This document shows, piece after piece, positions 1 to 6,383 of a stretch of 10,289 bases of DNA. Made by a program: the position numbers and the translations under genes. The stretch's first letter is position 1. Every line of letters starts with the position of its first letter. The notes under the pieces are model-generated. The model did not search any database. It had not been told where the DNA came from and saw only the letters and a list, made by a program, of their open reading frames with translations. This DNA is from Cyanobacteria bacterium UBA8803. Its GTDB lineage: Bacteria > Cyanobacteriota > Cyanobacteriia > Cyanobacteriales > Coleofasciculaceae. Location of the stretch: positions 3,889-14,177 of the forward strand of contig DNXU01000107.1 of the NCBI GenBank assembly GCA_003505715.1, read 5' to 3'.

Positions 1-91
1 TTGGTGGTTAGTTGTTGGTGGTTTGGGCTTTCTCGGAAAAAACTCTGCGTTTCTGGAGCGTTAACAACTGATTCAATCTCATGCCTTAGCA

Positions 92-2329
92 TTAAGTCGC
101 TAAGGGAATAGTAAACTTAAAAGTCGATCCTGCCCCTGGAGTACTGCTAACGCTAATTTCTCCCCCGTGAGCTGTAATTATTTGCCGACACAAATACAAA
201 CCTAAACCAATACCAGTGAGATGCTGGCTGTGCAAACCCCGGACGTAAAGTTTGAATAAGCAGTCGCATTGTTGTTGACTCATCCCCACACCATCATCCG
301 CGATCGCACAACAAATCCCCTCCTGCTCCATCCTGGCTGCCACCGTAAGATTCACGCCGGGGGAATTGTGTTTTACCGCATTGGTTAACAAATGCTCGAA
401 AACCGACCGCAGTTGCTTCGGATCGGCAGCGATCGCGGGTAAATCCTCTGGCATTAAATTCTTTAAGCTGGCCTGGTTTTTAGCTAGTAAGGGTTGCACG
501 TCGGCAATAATCTCGCTGACAAATTTATTGAGAGATAGAGGCTGACAGTGGAGAACAATCGGCTGCTCTTGGCTGAAATGGTCTTCAGATAAGGCATTAA
601 TCAGGGTTAATTGGCGATCGCTATTTTCAATTAACCGTTCGAGAATGGGACGAGCAATGGGGATAGTCTTGCCTGGGCAATTCTGGGTATTTTTGAGGAT
701 GAGGAGCAAACCCATAATTGAGGTACGCAAGTCGTGAGAAACAGCTTGGAAGAAAATGTTTTTCAGGTCGTAGAAGCTTTGCAGTTCCTGCATTTTTTCC
801 TCAAGTTGCAAGGTGCGTTCTGTAACCTGAGCTTCTAGATTAGTGTTGAGTATCTGTACCTTTTGGTAAAGTTGAGCTTGTTGAATGGCAATAGTCACTT
901 GGACGGCTAATTGCTGCAACAAATCTACTTCAACCGACTGCCAGTGACGAGGTCGATCGCATTGGTGAACGGCTAACAACCCAAAGAGTTGCCCGTCAAG
1001 AATCAGAGGTACAGCGAGGGTGGCTTTAATGTGGTAGGTATGGTAGTACTGTTGCAAGCTAGACGGTACATTCCCTAAGGCTGTATTGTCTCGAACTAAA
1101 ATCTGACCCTGGGAAAATAGCGATCGCACCTCCTGCAATAATTGTGGCGATGGCACCCATCCCACTAAAGATTTATATTGAGGATGTACGGATTCAGCAG
1201 CGATGCGAGTTTGCCCCTGAGCATCAAGGTGACCGATAAAAACCCGATCTGCTTGCAATAACTGCCGCACTTCGGTAACTGTAGTCTGGAAAATCTGGTT
1301 TAAATCCAGTGACTGGCGAATCCGCAGGGCAATTTCCCCTAAGAGGCGATCGCGTTTTAAAGTAGCACGAAGTTGCATTTCGGCCTGTTGGCGTTCGGCG
1401 ATCGCAGCAGCTAAAACCAGCGCCGTGATCGCGACTACTGCTGTAAAAGTTTGCAGCAATAGGATAGCTTGGGTGGTATCTCCTGTTTTCACTACAAACG
1501 GCCCATCTCCTTGGAGTGCCCCCCAAATCGCGATCGCAGAGACACTCAGGCTGGCAAGGACTGCTCCCCAAGTCTGAAATCGCAAGGTTGCCCAAACAAC
1601 AAAGGGAAAGGGTAAGTATTCGAGGGGATACTGGGACAAGACTGAAGTGGTTTGTGACTCAAAGACAATCCAACTCACTCCCAACAGGGCGATCCAAACT
1701 ATCAGGGACTCAGTAATCTCCTGCGACGAGTGGTGATGGGGAAGCAGGCGATCGGGTAACCCCATCCCCAGCTTCAGCAACAGGGGAGTCAGCACTAAGA
1801 TGCCCGTACCATCTCCCAACCAAACCGTTCCCCAGTTTTGGAGGAACTGGTTCCAATCTAGGTAACCCAGCAGGCAACTAACTGTAGTACCGATAGTGGC
1901 ATTCACCAGGGTTGCTGTCATCCCGCCCAGAACAATTAGCCCTAAGGCATCTTTGAGGCGTTGCAGGGAGGGGCAAAACCCGATCCGACGTAGCAGGATG
2001 GCACCAACAATCGGTTGTAAGGTGTTACCTAAAATCGAGCCAAGGGAGATAATCCAATCTACACCTAGGGACAAATTCAACCAAAATATGCCCAGTGCCA
2101 CTCCCGGCCATAAGCGTTGTCCCCCTAATAGCAAGGCAGCTAAGGCAATACCAGCAGGGGGCCACACGGGAGAAGCCTTGGCTCCCAATCCTAACAAAGA
2201 GAGAGTAAAGTAGCCACTCCCCATACAGGCGATCGCTACTAGGCTAACGGTAGTCAGATATCGCCAGAACCATTTCTGGCTAAGGCAGAGCGTGGATGTG
2301 ATTGGGTTATGGCTGTGACTGGCTCTCAA
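92..2329 (-). CDS. MASE1-GAF hybrid membrane sensor histidine kinase
   Basis: Sensor histidine kinase of 745 residues. Residues ~25-315 form a multi-pass MASE1 sensory region, with the typical SPVWPPAGIALA segment at 53-64. A GAF domain follows at ~340-483, then a short coiled coil (~490-520), the HisKA dimerisation/phosphoacceptor region with H532 in VSHDLRTS, and a HATPase_c domain with N-box N650, G1 box DDGVGM (678-683) and G2 box GIGLG (706-710). All catalytic boxes are intact, so autophosphorylation is expected at the inner membrane. The GAF domain has no cysteine at the position where cyanobacteriochromes bind bilin, so a light sensor is unlikely; the ligand is unknown. No response regulator is adjacent, making this an orphan kinase. 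The longest frame opens with TTG and lacks a clear ribosome binding site; the first in-frame ATG (M36) would cut into the first membrane helix, so an upstream alternative start is likely. Eight HIP1 sites lie inside the gene. Confidence 0.93.
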   Translation of the reverse strand: MRASHSHNPITSTLCLSQKWFWRYLTTVSLVAIACMGSGYFTLSLLGLGAKASPVWPPAGIALAALLLGGQRLWPGVALGIFWLNLSLGVDWIISLGSILGNTLQPIVGAILLRRIGFCPSLQRLKDALGLIVLGGMTATLVNATIGTTVSCLLGYLDWNQFLQNWGTVWLGDGTGILVLTPLLLKLGMGLPDRLLPHHHSSQEITESLIVWIALLGVSWIVFESQTTSVLSQYPLEYLPFPFVVWATLRFQTWGAVLASLSVSAIAIWGALQGDGPFVVKTGDTTQAILLLQTFTAVVAITALVLAAAIAERQQAEMQLRATLKRDRLLGEIALRIRQSLDLNQIFQTTVTEVRQLLQADRVFIGHLDAQGQTRIAAESVHPQYKSLVGWVPSPQLLQEVRSLFSQGQILVRDNTALGNVPSSLQQYYHTYHIKATLAVPLILDGQLFGLLAVHQCDRPRHWQSVEVDLLQQLAVQVTIAIQQAQLYQKVQILNTNLEAQVTERTLQLEEKMQELQSFYDLKNIFFQAVSHDLRTSIMGLLLILKNTQNCPGKTIPIARPILERLIENSDRQLTLINALSEDHFSQEQPIVLHCQPLSLNKFVSEIIADVQPLLAKNQASLKNLMPEDLPAIAADPKQLRSVFEHLLTNAVKHNSPGVNLTVAARMEQEGICCAIADDGVGMSQQQCDCLFKLYVRGLHSQHLTGIGLGLYLCRQIITAHGGEISVSSTPGAGSTFKFTIPLAT

Positions 2330-2538
2330 GAGTGCATGGTTTTGGTGGAAGGACTCTTTATACCAACACGATGCCTAAAATTAGGGGCGCTTAACTTCCC
2401 CTAGGTGGGTGAATAGGGAGAGGGCAGAGGGAGAGAAAACTTTTACGATGGGGCTATCGCTATATCTGGTATTGGTTTTAATTCACCCCTGTGATCGCTG
2501 TCGGTTGCCTTTTGGGGAGATGGCAGAGTATCAGAAAC
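2330..2538. other. intergenic region without a recognisable gene
   Basis: No credible coding frame is seen. The stretch contains a purine-rich run around 2415-2433 and one weak hairpin (listed separately). It separates the kinase from the accessory genes and may hold the kinase promoter, but no convincing -35/-10 pair is visible. Confidence 0.5.
2382..2403 (-). terminator. weak candidate hairpin terminator
   Basis: Six-base arms TAGGGG and CCCCTA flank a 10-nt loop; on the minus strand the second arm is followed by ATTTTAG. It could end transcription coming from the minus-strand cassette before the kinase gene. The stem is short and the T-run weak, so this is a low-confidence call. Confidence 0.25.
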
Positions 2539-2628
2539 AGGACTTACGCAAAATGCAGGTTTAAGCACGATGCCTGGGAGTAAGCTGGGTACTGCCCATG
2601 CTACATGTAGAAGTTCTGCGTAATTCCT
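2539..2628. repeat. MITE-like element with 12-bp terminal inverted repeats
   Basis: The left end reads AGGACTTACGCA (2539-2550). The right end reads TGCGTAATTCCT (2617-2628), whose reverse complement AGGAATTACGCA matches the left end at 11 of 12 bases. The 90-bp interior has no gene. Sequences close to GGACTTACGCA are, as I recall, common at ends of small mobile elements in cyanobacterial genomes (recollection, not checked). No clear target duplication flanks it, so a chance inverted repeat or a decayed copy cannot be excluded. Confidence 0.45.
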
Positions 2629-2786
2629 AAGAAAGCTATTTGAGTGAAGTATTTTTCTTGATTAACGACCAAGTTGAGCCGCAGATAACTTTGGACACCC
2701 CAAAAGATAACCTCTCGGCGGTCGGCTCCAACAATTTGTTGTACCAAGCTGCCTACATATAACTTATCTTTCACGTTCACTTTCAT
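2601..2786 (-). CDS. doubtful small ORF running into the MITE-like element
   Basis: A 61-codon frame overlaps the last 23 bases of the ITQDCDLD-motif gene and could be translationally coupled to it. Its composition looks protein-like in the middle (RREVIFWGVQSYL), but no Shine-Dalgarno sequence precedes the ATG and no family is recognised. The last dozen codons, including the TAG stop, are supplied by the inverted-repeat element at 2539-2628. If the frame is real, its original C-terminus was therefore lost when that element inserted. It may equally be a chance frame. Confidence 0.25.
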   Translation of the reverse strand: MKVNVKDKLYVGSLVQQIVGADRREVIFWGVQSYLRLNLVVNQEKYFTQIAFLGITQNFYM

Positions 2787-3363
2787 ACTGAAAAGGTAGT
2801 GCGACTCTACTGTGAAAGCTATGATATCGCCTGGAAAAATGTTCTAGGTAAGGACTAGCTAAAACTGTTCGGCGTTTAACTATACCAAGCTTGATTTGAC
2901 GATACAAAGTTGCCGCGTCTATACCAAAAACTTTCTTAAAATCAGCAGTAAGTTCAGGTAAACCTTCTTGCTCTATCTCGCATTCGGGGGGAGTCTTCTC
3001 AAAAAAGTAAAATCTTTCATGACGATGAGCAACGACTAATTCCCACTCCTTTCGATTCATTCCATCTGTGCTTCTAATTGTCTCTGCTGTACCAATTTCA
3101 CATAAAACAATCGAATTTAGGAGCTTAGCAGGATTGTTGTTACTAATTTCTCTAGCTTTGTAATCCCAATCAAGGTCACAGTCTTGCGTAATGACTATTG
3201 CATACGGATGAAGAACAGGCGTAAAAGACAACTCTTGTAACTCTTGTAACTCTTTCGGTATCTCATCAATAACAGGATTATATTGAACCACACCTGTTAG
3301 GATTTCCCCTTGTCTCAGCGAGGAACCTTTGTCTGATACTTGATAGATAACCCGTTCTTCCAT
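2764..3363 (-). CDS. hypothetical protein with ITQDCDLD motif, third gene of TIGR04255 cassette
   Basis: A 199-residue soluble protein with no signal peptide or membrane segment. The most distinctive part is the motif VITQDCDLDWDY near residues 57-68, preceded by QGEILTGVV near residue 18. A cysteine between two acidic residues could bind metal or act catalytically, but this is inference and no named family is recognised. The C-terminal third is basic and rich in Arg/His. The gene begins 20 bp after the stop of the upstream 3384-3779 gene and follows the TIGR04255 gene on the same strand, so the three probably form one operon and one functional unit. The ATG at 3363 has no strong Shine-Dalgarno. 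Base composition is more AT-rich than in the kinase, and no HIP1 site occurs across the cassette, which fits accessory DNA. Confidence 0.75.
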   Translation of the reverse strand: MEERVIYQVSDKGSSLRQGEILTGVVQYNPVIDEIPKELQELQELSFTPVLHPYAIVITQDCDLDWDYKAREISNNNPAKLLNSIVLCEIGTAETIRSTDGMNRKEWELVVAHRHERFYFFEKTPPECEIEQEGLPELTADFKKVFGIDAATLYRQIKLGIVKRRTVLASPYLEHFSRRYHSFHSRVALPFQYESERER

Positions 3364-3383
3364 GAAGTAACTTACTAAACAAT

Positions 3384-3779
3384 CTAAGGTTCCAAAACAA
3401 TTGGTGGTCTAACTTGTGTAGCTCTCAACTTACCTCTGATGCTACTGGCAGGAATCGTAGGTACATTAATTTGAGACAGTCGCTCAGTATAGAAGCGAGA
3501 AATCCCCTCTAATTCTTCAGCAGCTTCCTCTAAGGCAGCTTCTGGGAGGGTTTGAATAATAAGCAAGCATTTTAGCAACAGTATCAATTTGTCTGGCGAC
3601 AAACGTTGCGAATCAGTTCTGAAGGATAAAGACGAGCCAGACATCATCAAATCAAAAGAAGGATACTGAATTACTATAGGTTTGCCACTTTCTCTATCAA
3701 AAACCACATTATTGAGGGCAATACCTGATGAAGTTTGACTATGCTTAGGCTGAGTTAACTGGTTGGGGTTGCATCGCAT
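3384..3779 (-). CDS. hypothetical protein, middle gene of TIGR04255 cassette
   Basis: Small soluble protein of unknown function. Its clearest parts are a segment like NVVFDRESGKPIVIQYPSF followed by a helical, leucine- and glutamate-rich stretch (LPEAALEEAAEELEGI). The frame is open back to an ATG at 3857, which has a good-looking AAGGGGA seven bases upstream and gives 157 residues. That start would overlap the TIGR04255 gene by 113 bp, which is unusually long. The ATG at 3779 gives 131 residues and a 35-bp overlap, so it is chosen here, although it lacks a ribosome binding site and would depend on coupling. Either way the gene is tied to its upstream neighbour. Function unrecognised. Confidence 0.65.
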   Translation of the reverse strand: MRCNPNQLTQPKHSQTSSGIALNNVVFDRESGKPIVIQYPSFDLMMSGSSLSFRTDSQRLSPDKLILLLKCLLIIQTLPEAALEEAAEELEGISRFYTERLSQINVPTIPASSIRGKLRATQVRPPIVLEP

Positions 3780-4536
3780 TATGGAGGGTATCTGTGATGC
3801 TCCACCTAAAGAGCCTTCCGGCAGATTGATTGAACTGATTGAGTACGTTCCAGACATCTCTATTCCCCTTTATCTTCTCTTCTGTATAAAAATCAGCATC
3901 AAATAAGTAAGCAATTTCATCACTGCTGTCCTGTGACTCTTTAACAGTAACCAGCCCATGATTCAAATTTATCTGTCCATTTTCTGTCCTCAAAACTAGA
4001 TTTTTTACTATAGTCTGAATTGAGGAAGAAAGATTTGGCTCATGCAATTCTGATGCAATATGTTTAGCAATCAATTCCGACCAACTCTTATCCTTAATTC
4101 CAAGTTTTGAGCGAATAATCAAGTCCTGATACCGAAGACCTACTCTTGTATAGAAGGATGGCTTATATATACGTTCAAAAATTTCTAAGGCTTCCTCAAA
4201 ACGTTGCTTGAATTGCTCATATCGCTCATATGAAGAAGTATTTATAGCAATAAAATCTTTAGTAATAGAAAGATTCCATCTTTTATCTTCTGACTTAAAG
4301 CTATAGGCAATGTCACTTTGCAAAGGTAAGCCAAATTGTTGCACAATCTTTATGATTTCTCCTGGAACTTGCGCTTTGGTTGTCTCAAAATGTGGGTACT
4401 GGAATCTAATCTCATCCTGAAACTCAACTGGCTCTTGATGAGAAATCTTGAGTATGGGCGGAAAGGTAAGTTGGCATACAACCTCTACAAGGGGGTTGCG
4501 CTTGTAAATTACACGCTCAAACTCAGGCAAGTTCAC
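3745..4536 (-). CDS. TIGR04255 family protein
   Basis: Recognised from the N-terminal signature YKRNPLVEVVCQLTFPPIL and the C-terminal signature LFRWSITDTLHNAM, both characteristic of the sporadically distributed TIGR04255 family (usually ~250-270 residues). No biochemical function is established for the family as far as I know. The frame is open to a GTG at 4653 (302 residues), but the extra 39 residues are Trp/Cys/Ser-rich and unlike the family. A GTG at 4536 gives 263 residues beginning at NLPEFERVIYKRNPL and fits the normal length, so that start is preferred; neither start has a convincing Shine-Dalgarno. It is the first gene of a minus-strand cassette with 3384-3779 and 2764-3363. The patchy family distribution and the setting beside DarTG suggest a defence or conflict role (inference). 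Confidence 0.8.
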   Translation of the reverse strand: MNLPEFERVIYKRNPLVEVVCQLTFPPILKISHQEPVEFQDEIRFQYPHFETTKAQVPGEIIKIVQQFGLPLQSDIAYSFKSEDKRWNLSITKDFIAINTSSYERYEQFKQRFEEALEIFERIYKPSFYTRVGLRYQDLIIRSKLGIKDKSWSELIAKHIASELHEPNLSSSIQTIVKNLVLRTENGQINLNHGLVTVKESQDSSDEIAYLFDADFYTEEKIKGNRDVWNVLNQFNQSAGRLFRWSITDTLHNAMQPQPVNSA

Positions 4537-4759
4537 AAGATCTATATTTTTCCAAAGACTACTACAGCTCCAGCTTAAATTACAGAGCCACCTCTCTACC
4601 AGTAGTTTCAATAACTTTTCACCGGGATTGTGATCTGAACTAACGATGCTCACTTGCCAATACCTGCAAAGTGACCTCTCACCGATGCTCTTCAGGTCTT
4701 GTAGGTTGTAGGGTTAAGGCGCGTTGATGATGTTCGAGAGGGTGTCGCGAGAGGCGTTG

Positions 4760-5056
4760 TTATCCTGCGGGTGAAGCACCCAAGCGCTGATAGGAGCGGG
4801 TCGATAGGTCAAGCAGGTAGAATTTGTCATCGGTGACGTAGACAGCCCAGGCAGCTTGTTGTGGTTGCTTGCGGACACTATAGCTGCGTAGTTTGAGAGC
4901 AGTTCGGATGGCATCAATGTCTTGGGCGATACGCCGTCCTGAAGCTCTTTTGGCATACGTTCGGCAAACGTTGGCTTTGGATGTTTTCAAGGTTTTACAG
5001 TAGCCGTAGAAGTCGATGAGGGTTTGCTCTCGTTCAGTGAGGGGACGGGGTTTCAT
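4760..5056 (-). CDS. hypothetical basic protein, 98 aa
   Basis: A 98-residue protein beginning MKPRPLTEREQTLIDFYGY. The N-terminal two thirds are basic and predicted-helical (many Arg and Lys), compatible with nucleic-acid binding; the C-terminal part looks strand-like (AVYVTDDKFYLLDL). No family is recognised. The start at 5056 is supported by GGAGG at 5064-5068, seven bases from the ATG. A GTG at 5101 would add 15 residues but has no such support. The ATG overlaps the TGA of an upstream acidic frame (ATGA), indicating translational coupling. It lies downstream of darG on the same strand. The pairing of an acidic and a basic small product recalls toxin-antitoxin pairs, but that is only a suggestion. 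Confidence 0.6.
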   Translation of the reverse strand: MKPRPLTEREQTLIDFYGYCKTLKTSKANVCRTYAKRASGRRIAQDIDAIRTALKLRSYSVRKQPQQAAWAVYVTDDKFYLLDLSTRSYQRLGASPAG

Positions 5057-5260
5057 GCGTTGTCCTCCAAGGGTTCGAGGTCGTCCTCCCCTCTCTGCCA
5101 CTGATTATCATTATCGATAATAAGCAATTCCCAAAGTTTATTCTCAATAATTCTGTCAATAAGCTGATATCTTCTCGTCGGTTGAGGGGAGAGAAAGCTT
5201 GATGAATCAAACTTTCAGCTTGCTCGTCACCCCCTTCAGGCTTGTGGCTTTCAGGAACTT
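5053..5260 (-). pseudogene. probable remnant of a small acidic gene upstream of the 98-aa gene
   Basis: Two consecutive minus-strand frames look coding but are not joined. Positions ~5258-5172 read VPESHKPEGGDEQAESLIHQ and onward to NRREDIS. From ~5178 another frame reads LIDRIIENKLWELLIIDNDN and continues with acidic residues to EPLEDNA, ending at the TGA at 5053-5055. That TGA overlaps the ATG of the 98-aa gene. The second frame has no ATG and a stop at 5215-5217. One frameshift near 5175 would join the two. A perfect palindrome ATTATCGATAAT (5110-5121) lies within it. No family recognised; the coding interpretation rests on composition and the ATGA overlap. Confidence 0.35.
5064..5068 (-). 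promoter_or_regulatory. Shine-Dalgarno that fixes the start of the 98-aa gene
   Basis: Minus strand reads TTGGAGGACAACGCATG: GGAGG with a 7-nt spacer to the ATG at 5056. This is the strongest ribosome binding site seen in the accessory part of the window and favours the 5056 start over GTG at 5101. Confidence 0.7.
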
Positions 5261-5272
5261 TGAACTACCTTG

Positions 5273-5289
5273 AATCCCTATGAGGGATT
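5273..5289. repeat. isolated palindrome resembling a cyanobacterial CRISPR repeat
   Basis: AATCCCT-ATG-AGGGATT is a perfect 7-bp inverted repeat with a 3-nt loop, 12 bp past the darG stop. The surrounding CTTGAATCCCTATGAGGGATT resembles the conserved half of many cyanobacterial CRISPR repeats. Only one copy exists here, with no spacer-repeat periodicity, so it is not an array. As a terminator for darG it is poor, because no T-run follows it on the minus strand. Confidence 0.35.
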
Positions 5290-5300
5290 AAAATGTAGCA

Positions 5301-6341
5301 CTAAAAGCTTTTTAGCCAGTTTTGCTCATAAAGGTGTTGCCAAGCTTTGCGGATATGTTCCGGTTTAAAGAGTTTTCGCTTGCGATCGCTCCACTCATGT
5401 ACAAGCGCGATCGCAACTTCAGCATCCTTAGCCGCTTCAGCGTTTTCTTGAGCAACCCAGTGAATGGTTGCCAGCATTTCCATCCCGTAAGGAGTCTCAA
5501 AGCCTGTAATGAGATGGCTAACTCGTTCTAAACGGTCTTTAGCATCGAGTTCTGTCTCTAAAAAAGTTTGTGCAGCTTCTCTGCCTTCGGGTAAGACATA
5601 AATCTCGGCTTCTCTGCTTCTGTCGCCATAGCCTCGAATATAATGCCCTTCAATCCGCTGTAAGGCATGATTCAGATTATCGGCGTAGGGACCATATTTA
5701 TGTTTCTCATAGCGCAACTTCAAAGGCTCGCCAGCAGTTTGCAGGAAATAAGCAAGTTTCTGAACTTCTAGCATAGTGAGCCGATAGCCGGGAATTCCAT
5801 ACAGTTCCAGCAAGCGAATCAGCAGGGAACGGGAACGGGTCATGTTTGGCTTAGAGGTAGCAATCTGGATTTTATCTACTTCAGGCGCACCAGTCGGCTC
5901 GAAGACGATTACTTTGACCTCTGGTAGTTCAGCAAAAGCTGATTCAATCAGGGGTTTTACCTTTGCCCAATCTAAGCCGCCGTTCCCACATCCTAAGGGT
6001 GGGATGGCAATCGAACTAATACCTAACTGCTGCACTTCGGCAACTAGAGCCTTGATCCCACTTTTAACATCTTCGATTTTTGACTTGCCTCTCCAATGGC
6101 GCTTGGTGGGGAAGTTAATGATGTACCTGGGGTAAAAAAGACTACCTGTAGCGACTGTAAACATACGCCCTGGCTGCACTTCATCAGCACGACAGGCTTT
6201 TTCGTATTGGCGGAAGTTTTCAGGAAAGGCTTGCTTGAATTGCAAGGCGATACCCTTACCCATGACTCCGACGCAGTTGACGGTATTAACTAGGGCGTCG
6301 GCATTTTCTTCTAGCAGGTTACCTTGCTTAAACTCAATCAT
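5301..6341 (-). CDS. darG: DarG antitoxin: macrodomain ADP-ribosyl hydrolase with DarT-binding C-terminal domain
   Basis: Antitoxin of the DarTG module; it removes ADP-ribose from thymidine in DNA and also neutralises DarT directly. Residues 1-~155 are a macrodomain with ALVNTVNCVGVMGKGIALQF (16-35), the loop IPPLGCGNGGLDW (113-125) and the NFPTKRHW segment. K80 there corresponds to the catalytic lysine reported for Thermus aquaticus DarG. Residues ~168-346 form the DarG C-terminal domain (LTMLEVQKLAYFLQ, KHKYGPYADNL), described in other DarG proteins as a DNA mimic that blocks DarT. The 346-residue length is full for the family. It follows darT by 42 bp in the usual darT-darG order; an AAGGA lies just before the ATG at 6341. 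Two HIP1 sites occur near its 3' end. The gene appears intact, as expected if an active toxin must be held in check. Confidence 0.95.
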   Translation of the reverse strand: MIEFKQGNLLEENADALVNTVNCVGVMGKGIALQFKQAFPENFRQYEKACRADEVQPGRMFTVATGSLFYPRYIINFPTKRHWRGKSKIEDVKSGIKALVAEVQQLGISSIAIPPLGCGNGGLDWAKVKPLIESAFAELPEVKVIVFEPTGAPEVDKIQIATSKPNMTRSRSLLIRLLELYGIPGYRLTMLEVQKLAYFLQTAGEPLKLRYEKHKYGPYADNLNHALQRIEGHYIRGYGDRSREAEIYVLPEGREAAQTFLETELDAKDRLERVSHLITGFETPYGMEMLATIHWVAQENAEAAKDAEVAIALVHEWSDRKRKLFKPEHIRKAWQHLYEQNWLKSF

Positions 6342-6356
6342 TTTCCTTGGCTCTAT

Positions 6357-6374
6357 GTAGTACCATTGTACTAC
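6357..6374. promoter_or_regulatory. inverted repeat between darT and darG
   Basis: GTAGTAC-CATT-GTACTAC: perfect 7-bp arms with a 4-nt loop. The half-site GTAGTACCA recurs at 6387-6395, exactly 30 bp away, over the last codons of darT. It could be an RNA hairpin tuning the darT/darG ratio or an operator. No T-run follows, so it is not a normal terminator. Confidence 0.45.
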
Positions 6375-6383
6375 TTAAGGGTT

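Noticed and set aside
1010..1310. Bilin-binding (cyanobacteriochrome) GAF domain in the kinase
   Set aside because: No cysteine-histidine pair is present at the chromophore site; the local sequence is YYHTYHIKATLAVPL.
1516..2213. Plus-strand frames opposite the MASE1 region of the kinase
   Set aside because: Antisense shadows of the strongly supported kinase gene.
4714..4956. 80-codon minus-strand frame within the 98-aa gene
   Set aside because: Overlaps the gene that has a strong Shine-Dalgarno, in another frame, with no motifs.
5273..5289. Rho-independent terminator for darG
   Set aside because: The hairpin is preceded, not followed, by T residues on the minus strand.
2601..5300. Opposite end of the CAST-like element
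   Set aside because: Scattered GTGAC/GTCAC words exist (for example near 4671 and 5226), but none form spaced repeats or a TGT tip, so no second end was called in the window.
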